Source: Calditrichia bacterium (lineage in GTDB: Bacteria > Calditrichota > Calditrichia > RBG-13-44-9 > J075). From it: a DNA stretch of 64,000 bases. The notes under the pieces were generated by a model, which worked only from the letters and a program-made list of their open reading frames with translations, was not told where the DNA came from and searched no databases. Location of the stretch: the NCBI GenBank assembly GCA_020635015.1, contig JACKAP010000001.1:310001-374000 (forward strand), given 5' to 3'. Positions 9,042 through 17,110 of the stretch are shown in pieces. Positions within the stretch are counted from its first letter, which is position 1; every line of letters begins with the position of its first letter. Both the position numbers and the translations under genes were made by a program.

Positions 9042-9800
9042 TCAATTTTCCTCCAGCACGTTAAATTCGACGCGGCGGTTTTTTTGTTTTCCCTGGGGGG
9101 TGTTGTTGCTGGCGATCGGACGGTCCGGGCCGTAACCGGCCGCTTTCAGACGTTTGCCGTCGATGCCCTGTCTCAATAGATAAGCCCGGATCGCTTCGGC
9201 CCGCTGCCGGCTGAGGGTCAGGTTGAGTTGCCGGCGGCCGCTGGCATCGGTGTGGCCGGCGATTTCCACCATGGCATTCGGTTTCTGCTTCAGCACTTCA
9301 GCGATCTGGTTCAGCAGGGGATAGCTGCTTGGCGAAAGCACGTGGCTGCCCGAAGCGAATTCGATCACTTTTCCGGCCAGCAGGGTATCCAGGCGGATCT
9401 GGGTTTCCGTGCGCACCTTCGGCACCGTATCCGGCTTGGCGACGACGGCCGTATCTGCCGGGGGCGTTGCAGCGGCAGGGGCTGCTTCGAGCGTGTCGCT
9501 GATAGCCGGTTCCGCCGGCGGTGCTACCTGCAGGCGATTCCTTACCCGGCGAATGCCCCAGACGTTTTCGACGGCTGCTTCCGCCTGCTGCGCGGCCGCT
9601 TCCGATGCTACAGCTCCGCTTAGAATCGCATCGCGGCCGTCCACCGTAATATTTTCCACCACAATCCCGGCATCCTGCAACTGCTGCAGCGAGCGCCGGG
9701 TCAGGTCAGCTTCGATCTTCTGTACCTTCATCAGCAGGCAGAGCGCGCAGATAATCAGGAAGCCGATGACGCCAAATACTTTGATTGCTGTACTGCTCAT
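9042..9800 (-). CDS. OmpA-family protein with BON domain
   Basis: The 252-residue protein has an N-terminal transmembrane or uncleaved signal segment (about 7-24). A BON-like domain follows (about 35-92: QLQDAGIVVENITV ... GAVASEAAAQQAEAAVENV ... RVRNRLQV). After an Ala/Pro-rich linker comes a C-terminal OmpA peptidoglycan-binding domain (about 140-252) with VEIAGHTDASG, LSRQRAEAIRAYL and NTPQGKQKNRRVEF. BON modules bind membranes or phospholipids and OmpA_C binds peptidoglycan, so the protein probably ties envelope layers together. It is the first gene of a two-gene operon with the helix-hairpin-helix protein. GAGAGGTAC precedes the ATG. The upstream gap contains an 8-nt-period stretch (ATGGGT units, about 9821-9852). 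Confidence 0.9.
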   Translation of the reverse strand: MSSTAIKVFGVIGFLIICALCLLMKVQKIEADLTRRSLQQLQDAGIVVENITVDGRDAILSGAVASEAAAQQAEAAVENVWGIRRVRNRLQVAPPAEPAISDTLEAAPAAATPPADTAVVAKPDTVPKVRTETQIRLDTLLAGKVIEFASGSHVLSPSSYPLLNQIAEVLKQKPNAMVEIAGHTDASGRRQLNLTLSRQRAEAIRAYLLRQGIDGKRLKAAGYGPDRPIASNNTPQGKQKNRRVEFNVLEEN

Positions 9801-9993
9801 GTCGCTGTACCTCTCAAATGTGAATGGGTAGATGAGTGGATGGGCATATGGGAAAAGCCCATGCGCTTACCCCGAAGCCCGTAAACCAATTTGATCACCA
9901 ATCCCAATTATAAAAAATGACCTCATGATTATTGTCGGCAACCTGTGGAAAAATTTTAACATATTCACAGCTTTGATACAGAAAACAGGGGAA

Positions 9994-10046
9994 CGTGAAG
10001 ATGGGGGATTTCCCCCGCCGTCCGGGGGAAATCCCCCATCTTCACG
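9994..10046 (-). terminator. Perfect 23-bp hairpin after the sigma-54 activator gene
   Basis: Arms 9994-10016 and 10024-10046 are exact inverted complements (CGTGAAGATGGGGGATTTCC...) around a 7-nt loop, GCCGTCC. The hairpin begins 1 nt after the stop codon of the sigma-54 activator, so it most likely ends that operon. No long U tract follows on the minus strand. Confidence 0.7.
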
Positions 10047-10047
10047 C

Positions 10048-11424
10048 TCAAAGAAGGTTGAATTTTTCCAGGCGGTAGCGGAAGGTGTCCCGGCTGAGGT
10101 GGAGTAATTTTGCGGCCTGCGACTGGTTCCCTTCCGCCAGGGCCAGGGCCTCTTCCAGCAGTTTGCGCTCGATATCATCGAACGACAGCCCCTCCGGGGG
10201 CAGTTGAAAACGCTCCAGAGGGGAGGCCGACGGCTCCTGGGCCTGCAGCGACCCGAGCTGCAGATCCGCCGCATCGATCATATCGGATTCCACGAAGATC
10301 ATCGCCCGCTCGATGGCGTTGCGCAGTTCCCGCACATTGCCCGGCCACCGGTGATTGCGCAGCTTCTGACGGGCGGCCGGGGTAAACCCTTGCACCCGCT
10401 TTTGAAAATTGATATTAAACGACTGGATCAGATTGCCGGCAATCAGCAGCACATCATCGCCCAGTTGACGCAGCGGGGGCAATTCGATATTCACCACATT
10501 GAGGCGGTAAAAAAGGTCTTCCCGGAATTCCCCTTCCCGCACCATCAGGTTCAGATCGCGGTTGGTGGCGGTGATCAGGCGGATCTTCACCTCCTGCTCC
10601 CGGGTGCTGCCCAGGCGGCGGAAGCGCCGGGTTTCCAAAAAGGAGAGCAGCTTGGCCTGCAGCTTGTGGGGCATCTCGCCGATCTCATCCAGGAAGAGGG
10701 TGCCGCCATCGGCTGCTTCCAGCAGGCCGGTCTTGCTGGAGACGGCATTGGTGAAGGCCCCTTTCTCGTAACCGAAGAGCTCCGATTCCAGCAGGGTGTC
10801 CGGTATGGCGGCGCAGTTGATCTCGACAAACGGAGCGGTTTTCCCCATGGCGGCGTGATGAATGATCCGCGCCACCATGCTCTTGCCGGTGCCGCTTTCG
10901 CCCTTGAGCAGGATGGTGGCAGTAGGGATGCGCGATATTTTGGCGATGGTCTGGCGAATCTGGCGGATCGGTTCCGAGGTGCCCCAAATATTCAGGGCGG
11001 CGTGCGCCTGATGAGCGCGCACGATGCTTTCCAGGAGGCGAATCTCGTTTTGCTGCTGATACACCTGCTGCGTCAATTGCGCCTTCGGGGTGACGTTCTG
11101 AATCAGGCAAAACAGCGGTGCTTCCGCCCGGGAAGTGGGGTAAACGGCGATATCGATGTAGCATTCATCGGCATCCGGAAGATCGCGCTGCAGGGTTTCC
11201 AGCTTAAAAAACGGGCGGGTGCCGGCGGCAATCTCCTCAAAGACCGTTTCCAGTCCGAAGGTTTCCGGAAAGAGCAGCGGCAGCGGCTGCGCCAGCACTT
11301 CTCCCTGGCGGGCGGCAAAATTGCGGAACAGCGGATTGCAGGACAGCACCGCCAGGTCGGCGGAGAGATACGCAAACCCAAACCCGTTTTGGGTCAGAAT
11401 ATGTTCCAGATTTAGCACTTTCAT
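10048..11424 (-). CDS. Sigma-54-dependent transcriptional activator (PAS, AAA+, Fis HTH)
   Basis: A 458-residue enhancer-binding protein. Residues 1-125 resemble a PAS sensor rather than a receiver, so phosphorylation is not the obvious input. The AAA+ domain (about 143-370) has Walker A GESGTGKS, Walker B GGTLFLDEIGEM, the arginine-finger region FREDLFYRLNVV and WPGNVREL. The sigma-54 contact loop, usually GAFTGA, reads GAFTNA. The last 45 residues are a Fis-type helix-turn-helix (LALAEGNQSQAAKLLHLSRDTFRYRLEKF). It is the last gene of the operon with the small GTPase, beginning 6 nt after that stop codon without a clear ribosome site, so translation is probably coupled. A likely target type of promoter is present at 14561-14576. 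The signal sensed is unknown. Confidence 0.95.
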   Translation of the reverse strand: MKVLNLEHILTQNGFGFAYLSADLAVLSCNPLFRNFAARQGEVLAQPLPLLFPETFGLETVFEEIAAGTRPFFKLETLQRDLPDADECYIDIAVYPTSRAEAPLFCLIQNVTPKAQLTQQVYQQQNEIRLLESIVRAHQAHAALNIWGTSEPIRQIRQTIAKISRIPTATILLKGESGTGKSMVARIIHHAAMGKTAPFVEINCAAIPDTLLESELFGYEKGAFTNAVSSKTGLLEAADGGTLFLDEIGEMPHKLQAKLLSFLETRRFRRLGSTREQEVKIRLITATNRDLNLMVREGEFREDLFYRLNVVNIELPPLRQLGDDVLLIAGNLIQSFNINFQKRVQGFTPAARQKLRNHRWPGNVRELRNAIERAMIFVESDMIDAADLQLGSLQAQEPSASPLERFQLPPEGLSFDDIERKLLEEALALAEGNQSQAAKLLHLSRDTFRYRLEKFNLL

Positions 11425-11430
11425 AGGAAA

Positions 11431-11958
11431 TTACTCTGCAATTAAAAGGCCAAGCTGCGTAAAGCAATCCTCGACGTTGCGGCCGTCTTTGGCGCTGGTC
11501 AATAAATAAGGCGCGGATAAGCGATCGGCAACCTCTGCCAGAACAGCGGCGGTGTGGCTGCCATCCGGCGCCAGGTCTGCTTTATTGCCGGCGAGCACCA
11601 GCGGGGCCCCGGGGGCAATCTTCCGGGCAAATTCGCTGATCGCCGGCAAGGCCCCAATCGTTTCCTCCCGGGTCAGATCACCGATCAGCAAGAAGCCGTG
11701 GGCGCCGAGCAGATAATGGTTGACCTGAGGGGTCGCTTTTTCGACTCCTTCGATATCCCAGACCAGGAAATTGAACTGAATCAGTTCCTTGCGGGAATTT
11801 TCCAAAGGGACGAGCCGTTTTTGGGAGACCTTCGCGCCGATGGTGGATTTGTACTCATCGTCATATTTATCGTACACGAAACGGCGCACCAGGCTGGTTT
11901 TACCCACCCCGAAAGTTCCCAGCAAACAGATCTTTTTATGAAGCTGCAGTGTGTTCAT
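11431..11958 (-). CDS. Ras/Rab-like small GTPase
   Basis: A 175-residue prokaryotic small GTPase starting at ATG 11958 (MNTLQLHKKICLLG); the frame upstream of this overlaps the previous gene and is not GTPase-like. It has G1 GTFGVGKTS (residues 14-22), a switch I Thr in KSTIGAKV, G3 WDIEG, G4 NKAD and G5 TSAK. The residue matching Ras Gln61 is Val (DIEGVE), so intrinsic hydrolysis should be weak and a partner GAP is expected. The start codon lies inside the end of the preceding gene (23-nt overlap), which signals translational coupling. Its neighbours are a sensor-like protein and a sigma-54 activator, suggesting a GTPase-based signalling unit. Confidence 0.9.
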   Translation of the reverse strand: MNTLQLHKKICLLGTFGVGKTSLVRRFVYDKYDDEYKSTIGAKVSQKRLVPLENSRKELIQFNFLVWDIEGVEKATPQVNHYLLGAHGFLLIGDLTREETIGALPAISEFARKIAPGAPLVLAGNKADLAPDGSHTAAVLAEVADRLSAPYLLTSAKDGRNVEDCFTQLGLLIAE

Positions 11959-12844
11959 GGTCGATATGCTGTGTGGTTCGGATGATTTCCCGCAATGGCT
12001 GCTCGATGCCCTGCAGCCGGGAGTTGTCGCCATCATAGCTTCGCAACTGGCGGTGAAAGCGTTCGTGAATGCGGATGTGCAAATTGCGCAGCTCTTCATC
12101 CAACTCGTTTCCCGCTACCCCGGAAAAGACGGCCGCCAGGTAAGTGTAGCGCCCGGAATTGATCCGGATGGTGAATTCGCTGTGCTCGATCTCGTTCAGA
12201 TCCCCTTCCCGGCTGCCGGCAAAAGAGGTTTCCATAAACGATTTAATGGCGGTCAGCATGCCCCCGATGATGTGGGCCTCATCGTGCTCCGGACCGCTTT
12301 GTGATGCTCCGGCATAAGAGATCAGCAGGCCGGAATCCCGGGCGATGAGAAAGACCCGCTGCAATTGGAACGGAAAAGCATCGGCAAGAACTTTTTCCGC
12401 CGGGTCGATCCCCTGCAGCCGGGCTTTCTGCTGCCGGAACCAACGGGAGAATTTGAAGGTGCGGTTGAGGTTGGCATTGATATTGGCGATGATCTTCTTC
12501 ATGGCTTCCGCCACCGCTTTGGCCACCATCCGCCCGACGATCGGATAGAGGGCGTCGATGACATCTTCCCGGGCGTCCTTGATCTGGCGTTTGATCGCAG
12601 CGCCCATCACCGGAGCCAGGGAGCGGGCCATCTCGTCTTTGGAATCGCCGATCTTTTTTTCCAGCACCTCTCCGATCACCGGCTCCAGAGTGGCGATCAA
12701 TTGCGCCTTGTGGCTGAGCTGTGCTTTTAGTTCGGCCAATGCCGCTTCCAGTTCGGCAATACGCTGCTGATCTTCCGTCAGCAAGATGCTTTTCAGTTGT
12801 GCCAACGGATCGACGGGCATCTCGGGTTGTTTCAAATTATTCAT
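11936..12844 (-). CDS. Coiled-coil protein with sensor-like C-terminal domain, GTPase partner
   Basis: About 302 residues with no signal peptide. Residues about 20-75 form a coiled coil (LTEDQQRIAELEAALAELK). A helical stretch carries two similar short segments (VIGEVLEKKIGDSKDEM and PVMGAAIKRQIKDAREDV). From about residue 150 a domain begins with VFLIARDSGLLISYA and continues with IGGMLTAIKSFMETSF, IEHSEFTIRINSGRYTYLA and AAVFSGV. I associate this pattern with a roadblock-like/OmpA-associated sensor domain found next to bacterial small GTPases. The name of the family is not certain. The start was set at ATG 12844, which overlaps the previous stop (ATGAATAA); 12865 is an in-frame alternative. 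It overlaps the GTPase gene by 23 nt. A GAP- or scaffold-like role is inference. Confidence 0.75.
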   Translation of the reverse strand: MNNLKQPEMPVDPLAQLKSILLTEDQQRIAELEAALAELKAQLSHKAQLIATLEPVIGEVLEKKIGDSKDEMARSLAPVMGAAIKRQIKDAREDVIDALYPIVGRMVAKAVAEAMKKIIANINANLNRTFKFSRWFRQQKARLQGIDPAEKVLADAFPFQLQRVFLIARDSGLLISYAGASQSGPEHDEAHIIGGMLTAIKSFMETSFAGSREGDLNEIEHSEFTIRINSGRYTYLAAVFSGVAGNELDEELRNLHIRIHERFHRQLRSYDGDNSRLQGIEQPLREIIRTTQHIDHEHTAAS

Positions 12845-13253
12845 TGCCGGATTCAGGCTGGCCATTGCGCATACTGACCGGATGGCCCTGACGCAGCCGT
12901 TCTCCTAATTCGCTCAGATAGTCTGCGAGCATGGTTCTTTTGATGGCGCTGTTATCGAGCGCTTCGACCATTTTCCCGATCCGCTGCTCTAACTCGATCA
13001 TCTGCTGCTGAAAATGGGTCTCCGCCGCAGCGATCCGCTCCAGCACGTCTGCATCACCGCTTTGCTGCGCGGTTTTCAACGCCTCGATCGACTGCTGAAT
13101 ATCTTTCGCCGTGCGGCCGGATTCTTTTTTAAAATCAGCCAACTCCTGTTGAAGAACAGTGAATTTTCGGTTGAGCTCCTCCATCTGCTGCCCGAACAGC
13201 AGTTGGCGGATCTGCTCCATGCTGCTGTCCGGTGAGAGAGATTGTTTGCCCAT
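12837..13253 (-). CDS. Small coiled-coil protein, first gene of the GTPase operon
   Basis: A 138-residue hydrophilic protein, mostly heptad-patterned helix. It opens with MEQIRQLLFGQQMEELNRKF, a signature I associate with small proteins near bacterial Rab-like GTPases, then continues as coiled coil to about residue 110 (AETHFQQQMIELEQRIGKM). The C-terminal part has LADYLSELGERL. There is no signal peptide or membrane segment, so it is probably cytoplasmic and self-associating. GGAAGGAGA precedes the ATG with good spacing. It overlaps the next gene by 8 nt and is the likely promoter-proximal gene of the four-gene operon. Its exact function is unknown. Confidence 0.75.
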   Translation of the reverse strand: MGKQSLSPDSSMEQIRQLLFGQQMEELNRKFTVLQQELADFKKESGRTAKDIQQSIEALKTAQQSGDADVLERIAAAETHFQQQMIELEQRIGKMVEALDNSAIKRTMLADYLSELGERLRQGHPVSMRNGQPESGNE

Positions 13254-13461
13254 CGCCTGATGTCTCCTTCCTCTGAAAATAACGGATCCTTGTTATCCGG
13301 TAAATTTGCAATCGGTCCCGCTTTCCATATGGCAGAACGGATCAGCTTCGTGACGCAATGTAATTAGTCAGTTGAGCGATTTCAACCAATTCGTGTGGTG
13401 GATTTATGTTGGTGCCGGTTCAGGCCAGGCCGCAATCAGCCGGAACCGGTTTAAAGCCGGC

Positions 13462-14337
13462 TCAGCGGGTAATGACCAATTCTCCGGCCCGGGTCACCGG
13501 CAGATTGATATCCTTGAGCAGCGGCAAAGATGAATCGAGGGCAAATTTTCCGTCGAAATTATAGTTCACGGTATTATCGCCGGACAGCAGACGGAAAACC
13601 GTCTGGCCCATCTCCAGGAAGTTCAGCGAGACCGGGATCGAGAGCGTGCCTTTGCCCTTTTCGGCGATCTGAACCGCGCGGTTGGTCAACCCTTGCGCCC
13701 ATTCCTGGCCATTGACCTGAAAGTTGTAGTCGAGGCTTTTCAGGGAGAACCCGAAGGCGTTGGGATTGTCGATTTCCAGCTCCAGTGCCACATCGGCCCC
13801 GGTGAGGTTCAGCTTGTTGATCTTCAGGGTGGAAATTTTCACGGAGGGGACCTTGATCAAGGGAAACTCGCCTTCATGGCTGACCGGAATACGGGTTTTC
13901 CCCAGCACCGGCAGATTGAACGCCAGCCCGAAATCGATCTTGTAGGTCGAGTTGTCCTGAGATTTTAAGGTCGAGTAGGTGCTATACAGATCTTTGAAAT
14001 TGATTTTCAGGGGGACTTCGAAACTGCTCGACTTCATCGCCTCGATGGTCTGAGGGTTATCCTGCTGTCCCTTGAGGAAGGACGACTGGTTAATTTGAAA
14101 ATCGAAATCGAACCCTTCCAGGTCGGCTGTCAACTGGTTGGGGTTATCCACCTTCAATGCTACCGCCAGATCGAGATCGCTGAGGCTCATTCCGGTGAGG
14201 CGCACATTCTCGATGCTGACATTCGGCTTCTTGATGTTAACCAGGTTTTGTACGGTCGAGCAGCCGAAAATGCCCAACAGGAGCAACACCGATGCAACCT
14301 GCCCGGCCCGGCGGTTTACTCGCAGCAAATTTTTCAT
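13462..14337 (-). CDS. LEA14-like (WHy domain) lipoprotein, two domains
   Basis: A 291-residue lipoprotein starting at ATG 14337; the GGAAGG ribosome site spaces better to it than to ATG 14343. The signal peptide ends in a lipobox, GIFGC, at about residues 24-28. Two tandem LEA_2/WHy domains follow. The first (about 38-150) includes DLDLAVALKVDNPNQ; the second (about 160-285) includes ADVALELEIDNPNAFGFSLKS. The paired VDNPN/IDNPN motifs are the family hallmark. Members are linked to desiccation or stress tolerance and may bind surfaces or lipids in the periplasm, but a direct biochemical role is not established. It stands alone, with 208 bp of non-coding DNA before the GTPase operon. Confidence 0.9.
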   Translation of the reverse strand: MKNLLRVNRRAGQVASVLLLLGIFGCSTVQNLVNIKKPNVSIENVRLTGMSLSDLDLAVALKVDNPNQLTADLEGFDFDFQINQSSFLKGQQDNPQTIEAMKSSSFEVPLKINFKDLYSTYSTLKSQDNSTYKIDFGLAFNLPVLGKTRIPVSHEGEFPLIKVPSVKISTLKINKLNLTGADVALELEIDNPNAFGFSLKSLDYNFQVNGQEWAQGLTNRAVQIAEKGKGTLSIPVSLNFLEMGQTVFRLLSGDNTVNYNFDGKFALDSSLPLLKDINLPVTRAGELVITR

Positions 14338-14560
14338 AGACATCCTTCCGGTTTATGTTACCTGCTGTTTTATATCAGTTTGAAAAAATACGCAAATTTT
14401 TTCGCTTAAAAAAGCCTGGAGATAGAAATATTTGCGAAATTGACTGGATGGGGCCCCCAACAATCTTACCGCAGCATCCCCGCCAAAAATGTCGAATCAG
14501 CGCTGCTTTAAACTCCGCATTCCGCGTGCTGCAATTCCCTTTCGCCCTCTGCAAAAAGTC

Positions 14561-14576
14561 TGGCACATTTATCGCA
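14561..14576 (+). promoter_or_regulatory. Putative sigma-54 (-24/-12) promoter
   Basis: TGGCACATTTATCGCA matches the consensus TGGCACRN4TTGCW with one mismatch (TCGCA for TTGCA). The GG and GC doublets have the required 12-nt spacing. It lies 57 bp upstream of the Asp-rich outer-membrane protein start, which is a good distance for a promoter. Confidence 0.5.
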
Positions 14577-14632
14577 CTTCGAACGTATGAGAGTTAGTAT
14601 GAGCGAAAAGGGAATATAGCCGGGGGTATCCG

Positions 14633-15478
14633 ATGAAGACATGGGTTTGGCGTTTGATGATGGCGGTGCTGCTGCTGCTGATCGCTGCGCCGCATCGCAG
14701 TTTTGCCCAGGACAAGGGCAAGATCGGCGATTTTGAAAAAGAGGTCGATGACAAAGACCGCAAGGATGATGACGACGATGATGATGATACCTGGGATGAT
14801 GACGATGACGGAGGATTTTACGCTGCCATCGCCGGTGACGGGCTGTGGCTGCTTACCCGCGCGACCTTCCACACCCTGTTCTATTTTCCGCGGGAAGATT
14901 CGCTGCTCTACCGGGGAAGCTACCGCAACGTGCATTTCAGCGATTATCCCTATGCCGGAGCGGGGGCCGGGCTTTACTCCCTTTCCCGGGGGCGGCAGGT
15001 GGCTTTCAACCTTGCCTTCAATCATTTTTATCATGGCGAGAACCTCCGCGGGGTCGGATTCCGGGGGCGGTTTTCCCCCTTTCCCTATATCAGTCTGGAG
15101 GGGCAATATTTGCGGTTAACGGAGGATTTGGAACGGGGAAGCGACTATCTGGAGCTCTACAACGCCTTCGTCAATTACAACCGCCTGCGCACCGAACCGG
15201 TGGCAATCTGGTGGGGGCTGGGATTAAAGGGCATGCGCGGGAGCGTATCTCACACCGGTCCGGCCTTCAACCTGGGCAGCGAGATTTACTTCAAACGTCC
15301 GCTCAGCTTTCATTTGGCCTACAGCGTCGGCTCGTTGAACAGCACCGGGGTTTCGGAACTCTATCTACGTCTCAATTTGCATGTTCAGCGCTTTACCCTC
15401 TTCCTGGGATACCAGAACGTCTCCGCCGGTTCGGCGGATTTGAATGGGCTGATCAGCGGGATCGGGGTATATTTGTAG
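14633..15478 (+). CDS. Predicted outer-membrane beta-barrel protein with Asp-rich linker
   Basis: A 281-residue exported protein. The signal peptide ends AAPHRSFAQ at about residue 25. A striking acidic stretch at about 38-60 (KDDDDDDDDTWDDDDDGG) precedes alternating hydrophobic/polar strands typical of a small beta-barrel (AFNLAFNHFYHG, RFSPFPYISLEGQYLRL, FTLFLGYQNV), ending in SGIGVYL. The acidic segment could bind calcium or cations, but that is a guess from composition. I recognise no named family. It has a candidate sigma-54 promoter 57 bp upstream, so it may be controlled by an activator such as the one at 10048-11424. A CACGGAT inverted repeat follows its stop. Confidence 0.75.
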   Translation: MKTWVWRLMMAVLLLLIAAPHRSFAQDKGKIGDFEKEVDDKDRKDDDDDDDDTWDDDDDGGFYAAIAGDGLWLLTRATFHTLFYFPREDSLLYRGSYRNVHFSDYPYAGAGAGLYSLSRGRQVAFNLAFNHFYHGENLRGVGFRGRFSPFPYISLEGQYLRLTEDLERGSDYLELYNAFVNYNRLRTEPVAIWWGLGLKGMRGSVSHTGPAFNLGSEIYFKRPLSFHLAYSVGSLNSTGVSELYLRLNLHVQRFTLFLGYQNVSAGSADLNGLISGIGVYL

Positions 15479-15512
15479 CAAGCGCAAGCTGGAATGGCGA
15501 AACTGATTTTTA

Positions 15513-15578
15513 TCCACGGATTACACGGATTTTCACGGATAAATAGTATTTTCAGTGAAAATCCGTGTAATCCGTGGA
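15513..15578. repeat. Perfect 24-bp CACGGAT inverted repeat
   Basis: Arms 15513-15536 and 15555-15578 are exact inverted complements (TCCACGGATTACACGGATTT...) around an 18-nt loop. It sits between convergent genes ending at 15478 and 15618 and could terminate both. It belongs to the same sequence family as the repeat at 6271-6372. Confidence 0.8.
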
Positions 15579-15617
15579 CTAAAAAATGTCTTCTCTTTAC
15601 TAAATCGAGGTGCCGCG

Positions 15618-16988
15618 CTAGTCTTTCTTCTCGGGCGCGCTTTTCGCCTTTGCGTCGGCTTCGCTCTCAGTAATGCCCGTCGGGGGAATATTCACCGTGG
15701 CGGCAATCTCCGACAGTTGGTCTTTATATTTATTGAAAATCTTATCTTTTTCACTGCTCTGGCACAGTAGCGTGTAGCGGATATGCAGGCACATCAGGGG
15801 ATTTTCATCGTCCCAGGGGATTACTTTGTAGGAATAGATCTGGCGCAGCTTAAATCCCTGGGACTGCAGCTTGAGGTCGCCGAGCATTTCGTAACTCTCC
15901 ATCCCATTTTTTAAATCGATCTTCTTGGCGGCGGCATTGCGGCGCAGTTTCATTTTTTCGGTTTTTTCATCCTTCACGCAGGGCTGGTCGAACTCGAAGA
16001 TCAACATATGATTATTGAAAAAATCCGTAAACAGCCCGTCTTTCTCCAGCGCTTTCCAGAAATTGCCGATCCCTTTTACGCCGAAGGTCATTTCCGTTTC
16101 GGGAATCTCTTTCCGCAGGGCGGACTCGATCATGATATAAACATAGTTGTGACGGGGGCTGCCGCCGCCTCTGGTCCCATCACGCTTGGTCAGCAGCAGG
16201 GTGTTCCAGTTTTTTCCCAGTTTGAATTCGCGCATCAACTGTCCGTCATCGCCTCCGATCTCGCCGGCGATCAGCGCCATCAGGGTATTGTCGCGGTGCT
16301 TGGGATTGACCAGGTCGCTGTTGGCGGTCCAATCCACCGGCAGCTTGATAAAAAAGCCCATGCCGTTATTTTCCAGCAATGATAATTTGTCGGATGGTTT
16401 TTTCCATTTTTTAAACGCCTCGATCGCCCCTTTGACATCCTCGACATCCTCGAATCCCATGCTGCTGACCATCCGCCCCTTGCGTCCCTCTTCATCATCG
16501 GCGAGCAAAAAATCATCCACAAACATCAGGTCTCTGCCGGTATTGGACTTGAGCTGCACCGATTTGAATTCGCCCTTGCCCCACTGCTGCTTCACCTCGA
16601 ATTTGGTGGGATCCTTTTCCGTGCGCCCCAGGATCAATGCGCGCTGGTTGGTAATGACATAAACCGTTTTGGTTTCGTTATAATAATTACGCGGGAGCAG
16701 CTTGTAGAAGGCAAAGAAAAATATCGCTCCGGAGGCATTGAGCAGCACGGTGCGTAAACTCTGGTTAAACTTCGATTCGGTCAGGAGCTGCTGCTGGTAG
16801 GGAATGATGATCTCGGTTACCAGCACGAACAAGCCGAACAAGGTAAAGGCAGCGCTGACGATCATCAGCAGGTGCAGGATCGGCTTCAGCACTTTGACCG
16901 TTTTAGAAGTGACCGGAACCCCCTGCCACAGGAGTTCTTCTTTAAACTGAAGATGCTTTTTGGCAATCGATTCACTGTCTAGCAACAT
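15618..16988 (-). CDS. Membrane protein with bacterial PH-like domain and unknown C-terminal region
   Basis: About 456 residues. Two hydrophobic segments (about 37-62, ILHLLMIVSAAFTLFGLFV, and about 85-100, ASGAIFFFAFYKLL) are followed by a bacterial PH-like stretch (YVITNQRALILGR, residues about 115-180), the usual order in YdbS/YdbT-like proteins. Residues about 220-440 form a soluble domain I do not recognise, containing MALIAGEIGGDDGQL, MIESALRKEIPETEMTFG and VIPWDDENPLMCLHIRY. The C-terminus is Lys/Glu rich. The ATG at 16988 was chosen over a GTG at 17000. The gene is single, divergent from the aldo/keto reductase gene with 122 bp between. Function is unknown. Confidence 0.7.
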   Translation of the reverse strand: MLLDSESIAKKHLQFKEELLWQGVPVTSKTVKVLKPILHLLMIVSAAFTLFGLFVLVTEIIIPYQQQLLTESKFNQSLRTVLLNASGAIFFFAFYKLLPRNYYNETKTVYVITNQRALILGRTEKDPTKFEVKQQWGKGEFKSVQLKSNTGRDLMFVDDFLLADDEEGRKGRMVSSMGFEDVEDVKGAIEAFKKWKKPSDKLSLLENNGMGFFIKLPVDWTANSDLVNPKHRDNTLMALIAGEIGGDDGQLMREFKLGKNWNTLLLTKRDGTRGGGSPRHNYVYIMIESALRKEIPETEMTFGVKGIGNFWKALEKDGLFTDFFNNHMLIFEFDQPCVKDEKTEKMKLRRNAAAKKIDLKNGMESYEMLGDLKLQSQGFKLRQIYSYKVIPWDDENPLMCLHIRYTLLCQSSEKDKIFNKYKDQLSEIAATVNIPPTGITESEADAKAKSAPEKKD

Positions 16989-17110
16989 AGTGGTATCCAC
17001 GCAGGTTTTGGTAAATTCGAAGCGAAATTTATAAATATTTGCAGTTGATGAAAAGAATTATTTGTTTGTGACGGTATTGTGTTAACAAATCCACATACGG
17101 GAGGAATCGA

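Noticed and set aside
9867..10274. A 135-codon minus-strand frame running through the hairpin at 9994-10046
   Set aside because: It overlaps the end of the sigma-54 activator in another frame and is Arg/Pro-rich with no family features.
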